From assembly GCF_900961225.1 (NCBI RefSeq), contig NZ_CAAHFN010000060.1, positions 1 through 58,377 of the forward strand: 58,377 nt of DNA, given 5' to 3'. Position numbers and translations under genes: made by a program. Below, piece after piece: positions 38,401 through 47,292 of the stretch. A model generated the notes under the pieces. The model made no database searches. It was given only the letters and a program-made list of their open reading frames with translations, and was not told where the DNA came from. Positions within the stretch are counted from its first letter, which is position 1. Each line of letters opens with the position of its first letter. The DNA comes from Modicisalibacter radicis. Lineage in GTDB: Bacteria; Pseudomonadota; Gammaproteobacteria; Pseudomonadales; Halomonadaceae.

Positions 38401-38882
38401 TTGTCGGGGAGCGTGAGGTCCGCCATGGCGTCCTTGAGCTGGGCGCGCTCCTCCCCCTCGATGCGCCGCGAGATGCCGCCGGCACGCGGGTTGTTGGGCA
38501 TCAGCACCAGGAATCGCCCGGCCAGGCTGATGAAGGTGGTCAGGGCGGCGCCCTTGTTGCCGCGCTCCTCCTTGTCGACCTGGACGATGACTTCCTGACC
38601 CTCCTTGATCACCTCCTTGATATTGGGGCGACCGGATGGATCCTTGCTGAAATACTCGCGGGAAATTTCCTTGAGCGGCAGGAAACCGTGACGCTCGGCG
38701 CCGAAATCGACGAAGGCGGCTTCGAGGGAGGGCTCGACGCGGGTGATCTTGCCGCGATAGATGTTGGCTTTCTTCTGTTCTCTGGCGCCGGATTCGATAT
38801 CCAGGTCGTACAGGCGTTGTCCATCGACAAGCGCGACGCGCAGCTCTTCGGGCTGGGTCGCATTGATGAGCATCCGTTTCAT
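35418..38882 (-). CDS. rne: Ribonuclease E
   Basis: Essential endoribonuclease that starts mRNA decay and matures rRNA and tRNA, acting at the inner membrane as scaffold of the degradosome. The catalytic half (1-500) has an S1 domain (about 35-120), the catalytic aspartates Asp300 ([14 protein letters not shown]) and Asp343 (VVIDFIDMG), and the Zn-link cysteines 401 and 404 (CPRCDGQG). Each is three residues before its E. coli equivalent. From about residue 510 to 1154 the chain is low in complexity: Arg/Asp/Gly-rich at 590-790, then Ala/Glu/Thr-rich, ending in a basic patch ([17 protein letters not shown]). This scaffold part is typically disordered. Total length is close to E. coli (1061) and pseudomonad RNase E. 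Confidence 0.97.
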   Translation of the reverse strand: MKRMLINATQPEELRVALVDGQRLYDLDIESGAREQKKANIYRGKITRVEPSLEAAFVDFGAERHGFLPLKEISREYFSKDPSGRPNIKEVIKEGQEVIVQVDKEERGNKGAALTTFISLAGRFLVLMPNNPRAGGISRRIEGEERAQLKDAMADLTLPDKMGVIVRTAGIGRSAEELQWDLDYLVQVWEAITEEAVKRSAPFLIYRESNVIIRAMRDYLRQDIGEVLIDSPEIHQEALGFIRQVMPSYQQKIKLYADDVPLFSRFQIESQIETAYQREVKLPSGGSVVIDHTEALVSIDINSARATRGSDIEETALQTNSEAADEIARQLRLRDIGGLVVIDFIDMGPARNQREVENRMRDALKLDRARVQIGRISRFGLMEMSRQRLRPSLGETSGVVCPRCDGQGTIRDVRSMSLSIMRLIEEEAMKERSAQIRAILPVPVATYLLNEKRSTLADIEKRQEVKVVLLPSPDMDTPHYDVQRLRDDHLEDGDEAKSSFELSTETEVGKEPDLSLAQPVQRTEAAVKSVAHTAPAPSSLQQPQENADPATPAPTPTPTRTPVEAAPTGLVSRFFKGLGKLIGTPEEDTATVRGQARPEPRSDARGEKSAAQQRGAADSDDSDSSNQRRGNGNRRRRSEGGDNRNDTRGDKSGARAAATDNGNERSASDARSGNRKPAARQERTSGDDAGSRRGDKPDGRRRNETKGDNRTRGDKPSDAKSRDNAKAGEDSGKRGSATKPGQNDKPNDAGKSADGDQRGSDAARREDAAEKAAADDKPKRTRNNPRQRSRKHALNPAAVAEQERLQAEAQAQAASPGSADDQGAAPAAQAGDATPTPQATAASSEGAEGASNPEVTEQPAAAGDPQASRSAQGEQASAERATSEGAEASTPPVREDDAKEDEAKGGEPKRAKSGRARRSTKPGTTGSNHQGDGEPATDGSPATLDTTPLPADTGETAGQAGEDPQSEPSEAAIRTDTAQAQADSDESPVRPASSVEATRDDPRQAVTDAESTSEGDVSADDALHAPATQADGQPATAESGTDEDEARRGVAPATDVASAPAGGEEAAPSPAGRDEAMDSDATQSTADDGDTRQAPAQTMPTETSAADQGPSDEAEAEAEAEAGEHAARRRQRRRAHNDPRVKRRKESGQTEDSH

Positions 38883-39588
38883 GTTGTCTCGCTAGTTGGC
38901 TCGCACCGGTAGGCGGGCCTGGGGACAACGCTGCTGCAATGTCGGTGCGGTTCGGCCGCGACGCGCGCCGGGAGGGGGTTGGCTCCCTGCCTCGGCGTGG
39001 TACGCGGCGCACGGCCTGCCACACGTCTATCTAGCCAGCGATTCCTTGTGCGTCGGCGACGGCGAACCGCTTCTTGCTCGTGCTGTGCTCAGCGCATGTC
39101 GAGTATGCGTCGTCAGCGATGATGAATCGTCGCTGCAAGATCATGTTGAGTACGCGGCGGCGACAGGACATGTCTCGGTGGGTCGTTGATGCTTCCCTTC
39201 CGGCCCTGCGGACAACCGCCAGACACCTGGCATTGTTCGATTCGCCGACGCCGGCCTCCGGCACGGTGTTGGTAATCCCCGTGGCGCGCGGCCGTCCCTA
39301 TCTTGGTGGGATCGACCCGGGCTCGGGCGTGGCGTCGTCTTTTCGCTTTCACTGCTTTGGCGGAAGGCGTGGCCTTGGTCGCCGTGTTTGCCGCTCCGGC
39401 CTGCGTGTGGGTCGTGCAGGCGCTGAAAACAGGCCTGTCAGCCTGTTCGAGCGATTCTGGAATATAACAGTAAAGCGACAGGGCAGCAATTGACCCCGAG
39501 CCGGCGTCGTTGGGTTAGAATGGCGGCTTTTGCGGCGGGCCGCATGACTGCCGGCCGGCCACGATGGGCGATGACATGAGGGGGCCGA
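38883..39588. other. 706-base divergent spacer between rne and rluC
   Basis: I see no supported gene here; the short frames on both strands lack ribosome sites. It should hold the long rne leader, since rne mRNA in E. coli has a 361-base 5' UTR used for autoregulation. It should also hold the rluC promoter. Candidate elements are TATAAC (39463-39468) and TTGACC (39490-39495) with TAGAAT (39516-39521), the last pair at a loose 20-base spacing. Confidence 0.5.
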
Positions 39589-40545
39589 ATGGCCGAAGGG
39601 CGTGACATTCAATGGGTCGAGATAACCGCGGCCCACGCGGGGCAGCGCATCGACAATTTCCTGCATACGCGCCTCAAGGGGGTCCCGCGCACCCTGGTCT
39701 ACCGTATCGTTCGCAAGGGCGAGGTGCGGGTCAACAAGAAGCGCATCAAGGCCGACTACCGCCTGGCGGAGGGCGACCTGGTGCGTATTCCGCCGTTGCG
39801 CATGGCGCCCGAGGAGGCCGTGCGCGAGGTCAGCGACAACCTGCGCAACCTGCTGGCCGGCAGCGTGCTCGTCGAGGGGCCGGACTGGCTGGTGATCAAC
39901 AAGCCCTCGGGGCTGCCCGTTCACGGCGGCAGCGGGGTCAAGATCGGCTTGATCGAGGCGCTGCGCCAGGTGCGCGACGATCTTGAGTTTCTCGAACTGG
40001 TGCATCGTCTCGATCGCGACACCTCCGGCTGCCTGCTGTTGGCCAAGTCGCGTCCGGCGTTGCTCACGCTCAATGCGGCGCTCAAGCAGCACAAGATGGA
40101 CAAGCGTTATCTGGCGCTGGTCCAGGGGCGCTGGCCGGTCAGGCGCGATTTCGTCAGTGCCCGACTCGACCGTTTCGACGCCGGCAACGGCGAGCGGCGG
40201 GTGCGGGTCGACCCCGACGGCAAGGTGGCGCGCACGCGTTTCGCGGTGCGTGAGGCCCTGCCGGGCGTGACGCTGGTCGAGGCCGAGCCGGTGACCGGGC
40301 GCACCCACCAGATTCGCGTGCACGCCGCGCACGCCGGTTACCCGCTGCTCGGCGACGACAAGTACGGCAGTCGCCAGAGCCATCAGTTGGCGACCCGTCT
40401 GGGGCTCGAGAGGCTGTTTCTTCACGCCGCCTCGCTGGAGTTCCCCGAGCCCAATAGCGGCCGGCCGGTGCGTATCCGCGCGCCGCTGGGCGACGATCTC
40501 GAAAGCGTGCTCGCACGGGCGCGCGCCCAGGTCGACGACCGGTGA
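39589..40545 (+). CDS. rluC: 23S rRNA pseudouridine synthase RluC
   Basis: Converts uridines 955, 2504 and 2580 (E. coli numbering) of 23S rRNA to pseudouridine. The 318 residues match the family (E. coli 319). An S4 RNA-binding domain occupies about 18-80 (QRIDNFLHTRLKGVPRTLVY). The catalytic Asp142 lies in VHRLDRDTSG, with the GRTHQIRVHAAHAGYPLLGD signature after residue 240. It is divergent from rne, as in E. coli and Pseudomonas, and leads a plus-strand run with the HAD phosphatase and sppA. Confidence 0.97.
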   Translation: MAEGRDIQWVEITAAHAGQRIDNFLHTRLKGVPRTLVYRIVRKGEVRVNKKRIKADYRLAEGDLVRIPPLRMAPEEAVREVSDNLRNLLAGSVLVEGPDWLVINKPSGLPVHGGSGVKIGLIEALRQVRDDLEFLELVHRLDRDTSGCLLLAKSRPALLTLNAALKQHKMDKRYLALVQGRWPVRRDFVSARLDRFDAGNGERRVRVDPDGKVARTRFAVREALPGVTLVEAEPVTGRTHQIRVHAAHAGYPLLGDDKYGSRQSHQLATRLGLERLFLHAASLEFPEPNSGRPVRIRAPLGDDLESVLARARAQVDDR

Positions 40546-40580
40546 CCGGCAACCGGCAACGAAAGTGGGGGAGGCATGGC

Positions 40581-41282
40581 TTGCGCTATCAGCTGGTGAT
40601 TTTCGATTGGGACGGCACGCTGGTGGATTCCGAGGCACGCATCGTCGCCTGCATGCAGGCTGCCGCGCGTGACGTGGGGTGGTCGCCGTTGAGTCGCGAC
40701 AGTGTTCGCGACATCATCGGCCTGGGGCTGCCGGAAGCGATCGCTCGATTGTGTCCGGGAATGTCGGCGGACCAGGCCGAAGCGCTGCGGCGGCGTTACT
40801 CGGAGCACTTCGTCAGCGCCGACCAGGTGCCCACGGCGTTCTTCCCGGATGTCGAGGCGGGGATCGCCCGCCTGCGCGGTGCCGAGGGGCCGCGGCTGGC
40901 CGTGGCGACCGGCAAGAGCCGGCGCGGGCTCGAGCGGGCATTGGCGTCGACGGGCAGTCGCGATTGGTTCCACGCCACCCGCACCGCCGACGAGACGCGT
41001 TCCAAGCCCGACCCGCGGATGCTCGAAGAGCTGCTCGGTGAGCTCGGGGTCGCGCCAGGCGCGGCGCTAATGGTCGGCGATACGGAATACGACATGCAGA
41101 TGGCGCGTGCGCTGGGCATCGATGGTCTGGCCGTGACCTACGGCGTGCATGCCCGTGAGCGCCTGGCGGCTTGTGAGCCGGTTCATACGGCGACGTGTTT
41201 CGCCGAGGTCATCGATTGGCTGTATGCGGGCGCCCCGTCGGTCGGTTCGTGTGCAATGGATGGAAACGGGAGCGTGAGATGA
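40581..41282 (+). CDS. HAD-superfamily phosphatase, Gph-like
   Basis: Cytoplasmic haloacid-dehalogenase-type hydrolase of 233 residues. Motif I is FDWDGTLVDSE at residues 7-17, motif II is in AVATGKSRRG, motif III includes RSKPDPRMLEELL, and motif IV is MVGDTEYDMQMARA. The helical cap between motifs I and II is of the phosphoglycolate phosphatase/beta-phosphoglucomutase type. The natural substrate is unknown. I choose TTG at 40581 because a strong GGGGGAGG site lies just upstream and it gives the usual short N-terminus. A GTG at 40542 overlapping the rluC stop is the alternative. The same gene sits between rluC and sppA in P. aeruginosa. Confidence 0.9.
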   Translation: MRYQLVIFDWDGTLVDSEARIVACMQAAARDVGWSPLSRDSVRDIIGLGLPEAIARLCPGMSADQAEALRRRYSEHFVSADQVPTAFFPDVEAGIARLRGAEGPRLAVATGKSRRGLERALASTGSRDWFHATRTADETRSKPDPRMLEELLGELGVAPGAALMVGDTEYDMQMARALGIDGLAVTYGVHARERLAACEPVHTATCFAEVIDWLYAGAPSVGSCAMDGNGSVR

Positions 41283-42355
41283 GCGACGACGAGCGCTACG
41301 ACGAATGGACCCAGGGCCCCGAGATTCCGCCGGGCCAGCGACACCGGGCGAACGAGCGGCCGCAGGGAGCGGGAGAGGGCGAGGACGCCGAGGCCTTGCG
41401 CGAGCGCCAGCGCCTGCAGCAGCTGGAAATGATGGATCGCTGGATGACCGGCGTGCTCGTCGAGCAGCGCCGATCGCGGCGCTGGAAGCTGTTCTTCCGC
41501 TTCTTTTTTGCGGCGCTGATCCTGGCCTCGTTGTCGCTGACGGTCTATGGACTGTTCTTCGCCGCCGACAAGCCGGCCCCGGCCGGGCCGCACCTGGGCG
41601 TGGTGCGCGTCGAGGGCGTCATCGATGCCCACGGCGAGGCGAGCGCCGAGCGTGTCCTCGAGGGCGTGCGCCGGGCCTGGGAGGACCCCGCCGTCAGTGC
41701 GGTGGTGCTGGAGATCAACAGTCCCGGGGGCAGTCCGGTGCAGTCGCAGCGCATCTACGCCGAGCTGCGTCGGTTGCAGCAGCAGGGCGCCAAGCCGATC
41801 TACGCGGTGATCGAGGACATCGGCGCGAGCGGCGCCTATTACATCGCCGCCGCCGCCAGTGACATCTACGCCGCGCCGGCCAGCCTGGTCGGTTCGATCG
41901 GCGTGATCCACGCCGGCTTCGGCCTGCAGGAGGCGATCGACAGGCTTGGCGTCGAGCGGCGGGTGTTCACCGCCGGCGAGAACAAGGCCTTCCTCGATCC
42001 CTTCACTCGTATAGAGCCCGACCAGCGGCGCTTCTGGCAACAGGTGCTCGAGACCACCCATCAGCAGTTCATCGACGACGTCGAAGCCGGTCGCGGCGAG
42101 CGCCTGGCCGACGACCCGCGGTTGTTCTCCGGGTTGATCTGGACCGGCGAACAGGCCGAGCGGCTGGGGCTGATCGATGGCCTGATGAGCGTCGATGATC
42201 TATCCCGCGAGCGCTTCGGCGACGTGCGGGTGGAGGACTATACGCCCGGGCTGGATCCTTTCGAGCGCCTGTCGCGCCAGTTCGGGCGTGTCGCCGCGCA
42301 GTGGCTGGGGCTGTCCGGCGCCGCCTCGCCAGTTCGCTATCAGCTGGCCCCTTAG
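41279..42355 (+). CDS. sppA: Signal peptide peptidase SppA, short S49 form
   Basis: Inner-membrane serine protease of 358 residues that digests cleaved signal peptides. A charged cytoplasmic N-terminus of about 68 residues precedes one transmembrane helix (about 71-96, LFFRFFFAALILASL). The periplasmic S49 domain has Ser184 in DIGASGAYYIA and Lys236 in GENKAFLDP as the dyad, plus LEINSPGGSPVQS. This is the half-length form; E. coli SppA is a tandem duplication of about 618 residues. The start overlaps the HAD gene stop (ATGA), with GGGAG upstream. Confidence 0.95.
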   Translation: MSDDERYDEWTQGPEIPPGQRHRANERPQGAGEGEDAEALRERQRLQQLEMMDRWMTGVLVEQRRSRRWKLFFRFFFAALILASLSLTVYGLFFAADKPAPAGPHLGVVRVEGVIDAHGEASAERVLEGVRRAWEDPAVSAVVLEINSPGGSPVQSQRIYAELRRLQQQGAKPIYAVIEDIGASGAYYIAAAASDIYAAPASLVGSIGVIHAGFGLQEAIDRLGVERRVFTAGENKAFLDPFTRIEPDQRRFWQQVLETTHQQFIDDVEAGRGERLADDPRLFSGLIWTGEQAERLGLIDGLMSVDDLSRERFGDVRVEDYTPGLDPFERLSRQFGRVAAQWLGLSGAASPVRYQLAP

Positions 42356-42461
42356 GAGGCGTCGCCAGGAGCCGGGTTTCGCCAATATCATCAGCGACCC
42401 GGCTTGCGATGGCGGCGCAATAGAAGAGCGTCGTCGGTCGGTTCCGTGGGCTCTTGGCGGC

Positions 42462-43049
42462 TCACGGCTCGCCGAGCGGGTCGAGGCCCGCTTCGCGCAG
42501 CAGCGCGCACAGGCGAATCAGCGGCAGGCCGACCAGAGTGTTGGGGTCGTCGCCCTCGAGGCGTTCGAACAGCGTGATGCCCAGCCCTTCCATGCGGAAG
42601 CTGCCGGCGCTGTCGAGAGGCTGCTCGCGTGCGACGTAGTGGGCGATCTCGGTCTCGCTGAGCGAGCGGAAGACGACGTCGTAACGTTCGTGGCAGACCC
42701 AGTGCTTCGCCTGGCGCGTATCGAGCAGTGCCAGCCCGACGAGAAAGCCTACTCGATTGCCGGAGAAGCGAGCCAGGTTGGTGCGCGCGGTGGCCGCGTC
42801 GCCGGGCTTGCCGAGGATATCGCCTGCAAATAGCGCCACCTGATCGCAGCCGATGATCAGGTGGTCGGGGTGACGCTCGGCGACGCGTTCGGCCTTGCCC
42901 AGCGCCAGCCGGTGGACGAGCGCCTCGGCGCTTTCGCCGGGTTGGCGCCGCTCGTCGATGTCGGGGCTCTCCCAGGTATAGGCGAGGCCGAGCCGGTCGA
43001 GCAGCTGGCGCCGCCAGCGCGAACCGGAAGCGAGAACCAGGCGGGTCAT
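42462..43049 (-). CDS. maf: Maf-family nucleotide pyrophosphatase (YceF type)
   Basis: House-cleaning enzyme of 195 residues that hydrolyses non-canonical nucleoside triphosphates; YceF-type members prefer 7-methyl-GTP. The fold marks are RLVLASGSRWRRQLLDRLG, SPDIDERR, HLIIGCDQVALF and GSFRMEGLGITLFERLEGDD. The ATG at 43049 has an AAGGAG site. It points against its neighbours and shares its upstream region with yceD, the same arrangement as around rpmF in E. coli and Pseudomonas. It is expected to be cytoplasmic. Confidence 0.95.
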   Translation of the reverse strand: MTRLVLASGSRWRRQLLDRLGLAYTWESPDIDERRQPGESAEALVHRLALGKAERVAERHPDHLIIGCDQVALFAGDILGKPGDAATARTNLARFSGNRVGFLVGLALLDTRQAKHWVCHERYDVVFRSLSETEIAHYVAREQPLDSAGSFRMEGLGITLFERLEGDDPNTLVGLPLIRLCALLREAGLDPLGEP

Positions 43050-43167
43050 GGCAACTCCTTGTCGTGACGGGCTCGAGTCGCTAGTCTGCCGCGTCGTACG
43101 GCATGCTGTACACAAGCGCGATGCGCGCTTTGACAGCCACCGGGGGAATCCCTATTATTGCGCGCCT

Positions 43168-43695
43168 ATGATGACCACTAGACTTCCCACGCAGGTCGAA
43201 CCCTATCGGCTGGCCGCCAGCGGACAACGCCTCGAGGGGCTGGTGTCGCTGGCAGCGATGCCGCGCCTCGCCGAGGAGGCGGGGGCTCAGCAGGGCGACT
43301 GCGAAGTGACCCTGCAGTTCGGCCTCGACGCCCAGGGCCGGCGCTACATCGAAGGCTGGCTCGAAGCCGGCGTGCAGCTCGCCTGCCGCCGCTGCCTCGA
43401 GCCGATGCCGGTCGCCATCGACAGCCACTGGCTGCTGGGCATGGTCACCAGCGATTCGCTGGCGGCAAAGCTGCCCGGCGATTACGAGCCGGTGCTGGTG
43501 GAAGACGAACAGCTCAACTTGCTGCCCGTACTCGAGGACGAAATCATCCTCAGTCTGCCGCAGGTGGTCTACCACGACGAGGCGCACTGCGCCGTCTCGC
43601 GGGACCAGCTGGTCAGCGGTGACGCCGCCGAAGTTTCGCAATCGGCGCCCGCGAGCCCCTTCGACGTGCTGCGCACGTTGAAGGACAAACACTGA
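43168..43695 (+). CDS. yceD: YceD/DUF177 protein, 23S rRNA accumulation factor
   Basis: A 175-residue protein of the DUF177 family. It is co-transcribed with rpmF in most bacteria and linked to 23S rRNA accumulation in plants and E. coli. Conserved features are [13 protein letters not shown] near the N-terminus, the paired cysteines in [14 protein letters not shown] near residue 75, and an acidic stretch [20 protein letters not shown]. The ATG at 43168 begins [15 protein letters not shown]. No strong ribosome site precedes it. The molecular role is not established. Confidence 0.93.
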   Translation: MMTTRLPTQVEPYRLAASGQRLEGLVSLAAMPRLAEEAGAQQGDCEVTLQFGLDAQGRRYIEGWLEAGVQLACRRCLEPMPVAIDSHWLLGMVTSDSLAAKLPGDYEPVLVEDEQLNLLPVLEDEIILSLPQVVYHDEAHCAVSRDQLVSGDAAEVSQSAPASPFDVLRTLKDKH

Positions 43696-43727
43696 ATCAA
43701 CCTCGATACGCTCTGGAGTATTACCCC

Positions 43728-43898
43728 ATGGCAGTTCAAAAGAACCGCAAGACTCGTTCCAAGCGCGGCATGCGCCGCAGCCACGACGCCCTGTCCGCAC
43801 CGACCCTGGCTCAGGACAAGGAAACCGGAACGACCCACCGTCGTCACCACATCGCGCCCGACGGTTTCTACCGCGGCCGCAAGATCGTCGAAGTTTAA
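43728..43898 (+). CDS. rpmF: 50S ribosomal protein L32
   Basis: A 56-residue basic protein of the large ribosomal subunit. It starts [18 protein letters not shown], the universal L32 N-terminus, and ends [15 protein letters not shown] ribosome site lies 9 bases before the ATG. It has none of the four zinc cysteines, so this is the zinc-free form. It lies 32 bases after yceD and 33 before plsX, in the usual yceD-rpmF-plsX order. Confidence 0.97.
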   Translation: MAVQKNRKTRSKRGMRRSHDALSAPTLAQDKETGTTHRRHHIAPDGFYRGRKIVEV

Positions 43899-43931
43899 GA
43901 CGAAGCGCATCCCGGCGACATTCGCGTAGCC

Positions 43932-45023
43932 GTGCGTATCGCCATCGATGCAATGGGCGGGGATCTGGGTCCCCGCGCTGTCGTTCTGGGAACGGTCGAA
44001 GCGCTGCGTGACGATCCCGGGCTCAGTGTCGACCTCTACGGGGTCCGGGACGAGCTCGAGGCGGTGATCGAGCGCCTGCCGCGCCGTCTGCAGGGGCTGG
44101 GCGGGCGCTTGACACTATGCCATGCGCCGGGGGTGATCTCTCAGTCGACGCCGATAGCGCAGGCCCTGCGTCGCGGCGCCGATTCCAGCTTGGCGATGAT
44201 GCTCGAGGCGGTCGCCTCGGGGCGTGCCGAGGCGGGCGTCAGCGCCGGCAATACCGGGGCGTTGATGGCACTGGCGCGTCGCGCGCTGGGCATGGTGGCC
44301 GATATCCCCAGGCCGGCGATCAGCACGGCGATCCCGAGTGGCAAGGGGGGTCGCTGCTACGTCGTCGACATGGGTGCCAACGTCGAGGCGCCGGCACGCC
44401 GGCTCGTCGATTTTGCGCGCATGGGTGATGTCATGGCGCGTCATGTCGACGCCATAGAGCGCCCGCGCGTGGCGCTGCTCAATGTCGGCGTCGAGGCGAC
44501 CAAGGGCCCGGACAGCGTGCGCGAGGCGGATGCCGTCCTGCGGGCCATGCCCACGCTCAATTACATCGGTTTCGTCGAGGGCGATGCCTTGTTCACGGGC
44601 GCCGCCGACGTCGTGGTCTGCGACGGATTCGTCGGCAATATCGTGCTCAAGGCCAGCGAGGGGCTGGCGCGCATGCTCGTCGATCGCTTCCAGGATACGT
44701 TTGCGGCCCATTGGGGAAGTCGTCTGGTGTCGCTTCTGGCCCGGCCGGCCTTGCTGCGGGTCAGACGCCAACTCGATCCGGTGCGCTACAATGGGGCCAG
44801 TCTGTTGGGCTTGTCGGGGATCGTGATCAAGAGTCACGGCCGCGCCAATGCTCAGGGCTTTGCCTTTGCCGTATCGCGAGCCGCGCAGGAGGTGCGTATC
44901 AATCTGCCCGCGCAACTGGCTCATGAACTGCAGCAGTCCGCTATCCCGTCGGCCGCGTGCGGTCCAGGGGATAGCGGGTTGGCAACCCGTTCGATACCCG
45001 ACGAATACAACCCTCAAAGGTGA
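43932..45023 (+). CDS. plsX: Phosphate acyltransferase PlsX
   Basis: Makes acyl-phosphate from acyl-ACP for phosphatidic acid synthesis with PlsY. The 363 residues are close to the family (E. coli 356). The N-terminus [32 protein letters not shown] and [17 protein letters not shown] are characteristic. The start is GTG, with no obvious ribosome site, so it is probably coupled to rpmF translation. In E. coli fabH follows plsX; here fabD follows directly, as in Pseudomonas. Confidence 0.97.
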   Translation: MRIAIDAMGGDLGPRAVVLGTVEALRDDPGLSVDLYGVRDELEAVIERLPRRLQGLGGRLTLCHAPGVISQSTPIAQALRRGADSSLAMMLEAVASGRAEAGVSAGNTGALMALARRALGMVADIPRPAISTAIPSGKGGRCYVVDMGANVEAPARRLVDFARMGDVMARHVDAIERPRVALLNVGVEATKGPDSVREADAVLRAMPTLNYIGFVEGDALFTGAADVVVCDGFVGNIVLKASEGLARMLVDRFQDTFAAHWGSRLVSLLARPALLRVRRQLDPVRYNGASLLGLSGIVIKSHGRANAQGFAFAVSRAAQEVRINLPAQLAHELQQSAIPSAACGPGDSGLATRSIPDEYNPQR

Positions 45024-45028
45024 ATGCC

Positions 45029-45994
45029 ATGACTCAATCCCTGGCCCTCGTGTTTCCGGGGCAGGGCTCCCAGCATCTGGGCATGCTGAGAGAGCTGGCC
45101 GAACGTTACAGCGTGGTAAGAACGACCTTCGAAGAAGCCTCGGAGGCCTTGGGGTACGATCTCTGGCACGTGGTGCAGGAGGGGCCCGAAGAAGCGCTCA
45201 ATGCCACGGCCTGCACACAGCCGGCGCTGCTCACCTCGAGCGTGGCGATCTGGCGAGTCTGGCAGGAGCTGGAAGGTCCGCGCCCGCTGGTCATGTCAGG
45301 GCATAGCCTGGGCGAATACAGCGCCCTGGTCTGTGGCGGCGCGCTGAGCTTTGCCGAAGGCGTGCGCCTGGTGCGCCTTCGCGGCGAGGCGATGCAGCAG
45401 GCCGTGCCGGCCGGTGAGGGGGCGATGGCGGCGGTCCTGGGCCTTGACGATGCCGCGGTCGAGCAGGCCTGCGCCGATGCCGCTCAGGGCGCCGTGGTGT
45501 CGGCGGTCAACTACAATGCGCCGGGGCAGGTGGTGATTGCCGGCAACAAGGCGGCGGTCGATCGGGCAGTGGCGCTGTGTCAGGAGGCCGGCGCCAAGCG
45601 TGCCTTGCCGCTGCCGGTTTCGGTGCCCTCGCATTGCGCGCTGATGAGGCCGGCCGCGGAGCGACTCGCCGAGGCGATGAAGGACATCGAGCTGAAGACG
45701 CCGCGCTACACGGTGATTCAGAACGTCGATGCCCACGCCCACGCCGATGTCGAGACCCTGCGCACGCGACTGATCGAACAGCTGTACCAGCCGGTGCGCT
45801 GGACCGCTTGTGTCGAGGCAATGACCGGTCTGGGTGCCGAGGTTATCGTCGAGTGCGGCCCGGGCAAGGTACTGACGGGGCTCAACAAGCGCGTCGCCAA
45901 GGGGGCCAAGGGGCTGGCGGTCAACGATCCCGATAGCCTGAGCGCGGCCCTCGAGCTGGCTCGCGACAGGGCTGGCCAGCAAGTCAATGACTGA
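45029..45994 (+). CDS. fabD: Malonyl-CoA:ACP transacylase
   Basis: Loads malonyl groups onto ACP for fatty-acid chain extension. The 321 residues match the family (E. coli 309). The entry motif FPGQGSQHLGML is at residues 9-20, and the nucleophile Ser93 is in MSGHSLGEYSAL. The catalytic histidine is near VSVPSHCALMRPA, and the C-terminal VIVECGPGKVLTGL is conserved. The ATG at 45029 is preceded by AAAGGTGA, which includes the plsX stop. A GTG at 45020 overlapping that stop is a less likely start. Confidence 0.97.
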   Translation: MTQSLALVFPGQGSQHLGMLRELAERYSVVRTTFEEASEALGYDLWHVVQEGPEEALNATACTQPALLTSSVAIWRVWQELEGPRPLVMSGHSLGEYSALVCGGALSFAEGVRLVRLRGEAMQQAVPAGEGAMAAVLGLDDAAVEQACADAAQGAVVSAVNYNAPGQVVIAGNKAAVDRAVALCQEAGAKRALPLPVSVPSHCALMRPAAERLAEAMKDIELKTPRYTVIQNVDAHAHADVETLRTRLIEQLYQPVRWTACVEAMTGLGAEVIVECGPGKVLTGLNKRVAKGAKGLAVNDPDSLSAALELARDRAGQQVND

Positions 45995-46007
45995 TTCAGG
46001 AACGACT

Positions 46008-46751
46008 ATGACGAGCGAACGCAGAATCGCCCTGGTCACCGGCGCCAGCCGCGGCATCGGCCGGGCCATCGCGCATGAACTGGGGCGTCAGGGGCGGATC
46101 GTGGTCGGAACGGCCACCAGCGATGCCGGTGCCGAGCGCATCGATGCGGATCTCCGCGAACAGGGGATCGAAGGCGCCGGAAGGTGTCTCGACGTCACCG
46201 ATCAGGCGAGTGTCGACGCCTTGATCAAGGCGATCGGCGACGAGTTCGGTGCGCCGACGATCCTGGTCAACAACGCCGGCATCACCCGTGACAATCTGTT
46301 GATGCGGATGAAGGAAGACGAATGGGACTCGGTGCTCGATACCAATCTCAAGTCGGTCTACCGTGTCAGCAAGGCGTGTATCCGCGGCATGACCAAGGCG
46401 CGTTTCGGGCGCATTGTCAGCATCAGTTCCGTGGTGGCGACCATGGGCAATCTGGGGCAGACCAACTATGCTGCCGCCAAGGCGGGCATGGAGGGGTTTT
46501 CCCGAGCATTGGCCCGCGAAGTCGCCTCGCGCGCGATCACCGTCAATGCCGTGGCGCCAGGGTTCATCGCCACCGACATGACAGAGTCGCTGCCCGAGTC
46601 GCAGCATCAGGCGCTGCTCGAGCAGATTCCGCTGTCCCGCCTGGGCCAGCCAGAGGAGATCGCGGCCGCGGTGGGCTTTCTGACCAGCGATGCCGCCGGC
46701 TACATTACCGGCGAGACGTTGCAGGTCAATGGCGGCATGAACATGCGTTGA
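46008..46751 (+). CDS. fabG: 3-oxoacyl-ACP reductase
   Basis: NADPH-dependent short-chain dehydrogenase that reduces 3-oxoacyl-ACP in each elongation round. The 247 residues agree with E. coli (244). The cofactor loop is VTGASRGIGRAIA (9-21), NNAGITRDNLLMRMK is the FabG signature, and the catalytic Ser141, Tyr154 and Lys158 lie in SISSVVATMGN and TNYAAAKAGMEG. I choose the ATG at 46008 for its AGGA site; the ATG at 45987 overlaps the fabD stop and would add seven residues. Cytoplasmic, in the fabDG-acpP-fabF run. Confidence 0.97.
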   Translation: MTSERRIALVTGASRGIGRAIAHELGRQGRIVVGTATSDAGAERIDADLREQGIEGAGRCLDVTDQASVDALIKAIGDEFGAPTILVNNAGITRDNLLMRMKEDEWDSVLDTNLKSVYRVSKACIRGMTKARFGRIVSISSVVATMGNLGQTNYAAAKAGMEGFSRALAREVASRAITVNAVAPGFIATDMTESLPESQHQALLEQIPLSRLGQPEEIAAAVGFLTSDAAGYITGETLQVNGGMNMR

Positions 46752-46771
46752 GGTCGCTGTCGATGCCTTGG

Positions 46772-46798
46772 TTGCGTCGATTGGGGGCCGTCTATAAA
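46772..46798 (+). promoter_or_regulatory. Possible acpP promoter
   Basis: TTGCGT (46772-46777) and TATAAA (46793-46798) are 15 bases apart, about 54 bases before the acpP start. A separate promoter would fit the need for very abundant ACP. An AGGAG ribosome site follows at about 46838. Confidence 0.5.
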
Positions 46799-46851
46799 CT
46801 ACCCGGCAGTTTTCCAGCTGGCGGATATGTACCACTAGGAGTAACGACATA

Positions 46852-47085
46852 ATGAGCACCATCGAAGAGCGCGTGAAGAAGGTTGTGGCCGAGCGCCTGA
46901 ACGTCAAGGAAGAGGACATCCAGAACTCGTCCTCCTTCACCGAGGACCTCGGTGCGGACTCGCTGGATACCGTCGAACTGGTGATGGCGCTCGAAGAGGA
47001 ATTTGACACCGAAATTCCCGACGAAGAGGCCGAGAAGATCACCACGGTGCAGGAAGCGATCGATTACGTCGTTGCTCATCAGTAA
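46852..47085 (+). CDS. acpP: Acyl carrier protein
   Basis: Small acidic carrier of 77 residues that holds growing acyl chains on a phosphopantetheine arm. The arm attaches to Ser37 in [18 protein letters not shown]. Almost every residue agrees with the proteobacterial AcpP pattern, from [16 protein letters not shown] to the [12 protein letters not shown] end. AcpP also interacts with PlsX, FabD, FabG and FabF, encoded next to it. Codon choice looks strong, as expected for a very abundant protein. Confidence 0.99.
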   Translation: MSTIEERVKKVVAERLNVKEEDIQNSSSFTEDLGADSLDTVELVMALEEEFDTEIPDEEAEKITTVQEAIDYVVAHQ

Positions 47086-47163
47086 GCAAGTGGCATGAGC
47101 AAGTCGGCATGAAAGAGTCAGTATGAGAAAGTGACGCGCGGTTTCGACCGCCTGCGCGTGAGG

Positions 47164-47189
47164 AAGCCGTTCTGGAAACAGAGCGGCTT
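47164..47189 (+). terminator. Hairpin with GAAA tetraloop between acpP and fabF
   Basis: AAGCCGTTCTG and CAGAGCGGCTT form an 11-base stem with one G-U pair and a GAAA tetraloop, followed by TCGCGTTT. It may partly terminate or cap the abundant acpP message while letting some transcripts continue into fabF. Confidence 0.6.
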
Positions 47190-47292
47190 TCGCGTTTATG
47201 GGCAGCATAGCCGATGGCCTTCGGGTATACTTGCGCGCAGCGCTGGCAGGTAAACGCAGGCGTGCCCATTATGGACATCTGGAGGAGAGCTG

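Noticed and set aside
37287..38912. A 541-codon open frame on the plus strand
   Set aside because: Antisense to the catalytic half of rne.
38896..39493. Small frames in the rne-rluC spacer
   Set aside because: No ribosome site, atypical composition and mutual overlap on both strands; treated as non-coding.
39490..39521. TTGACC/TAGAAT as a firm rluC promoter
   Set aside because: The 20-base spacing is too long to be confident, so it is only mentioned as a candidate.
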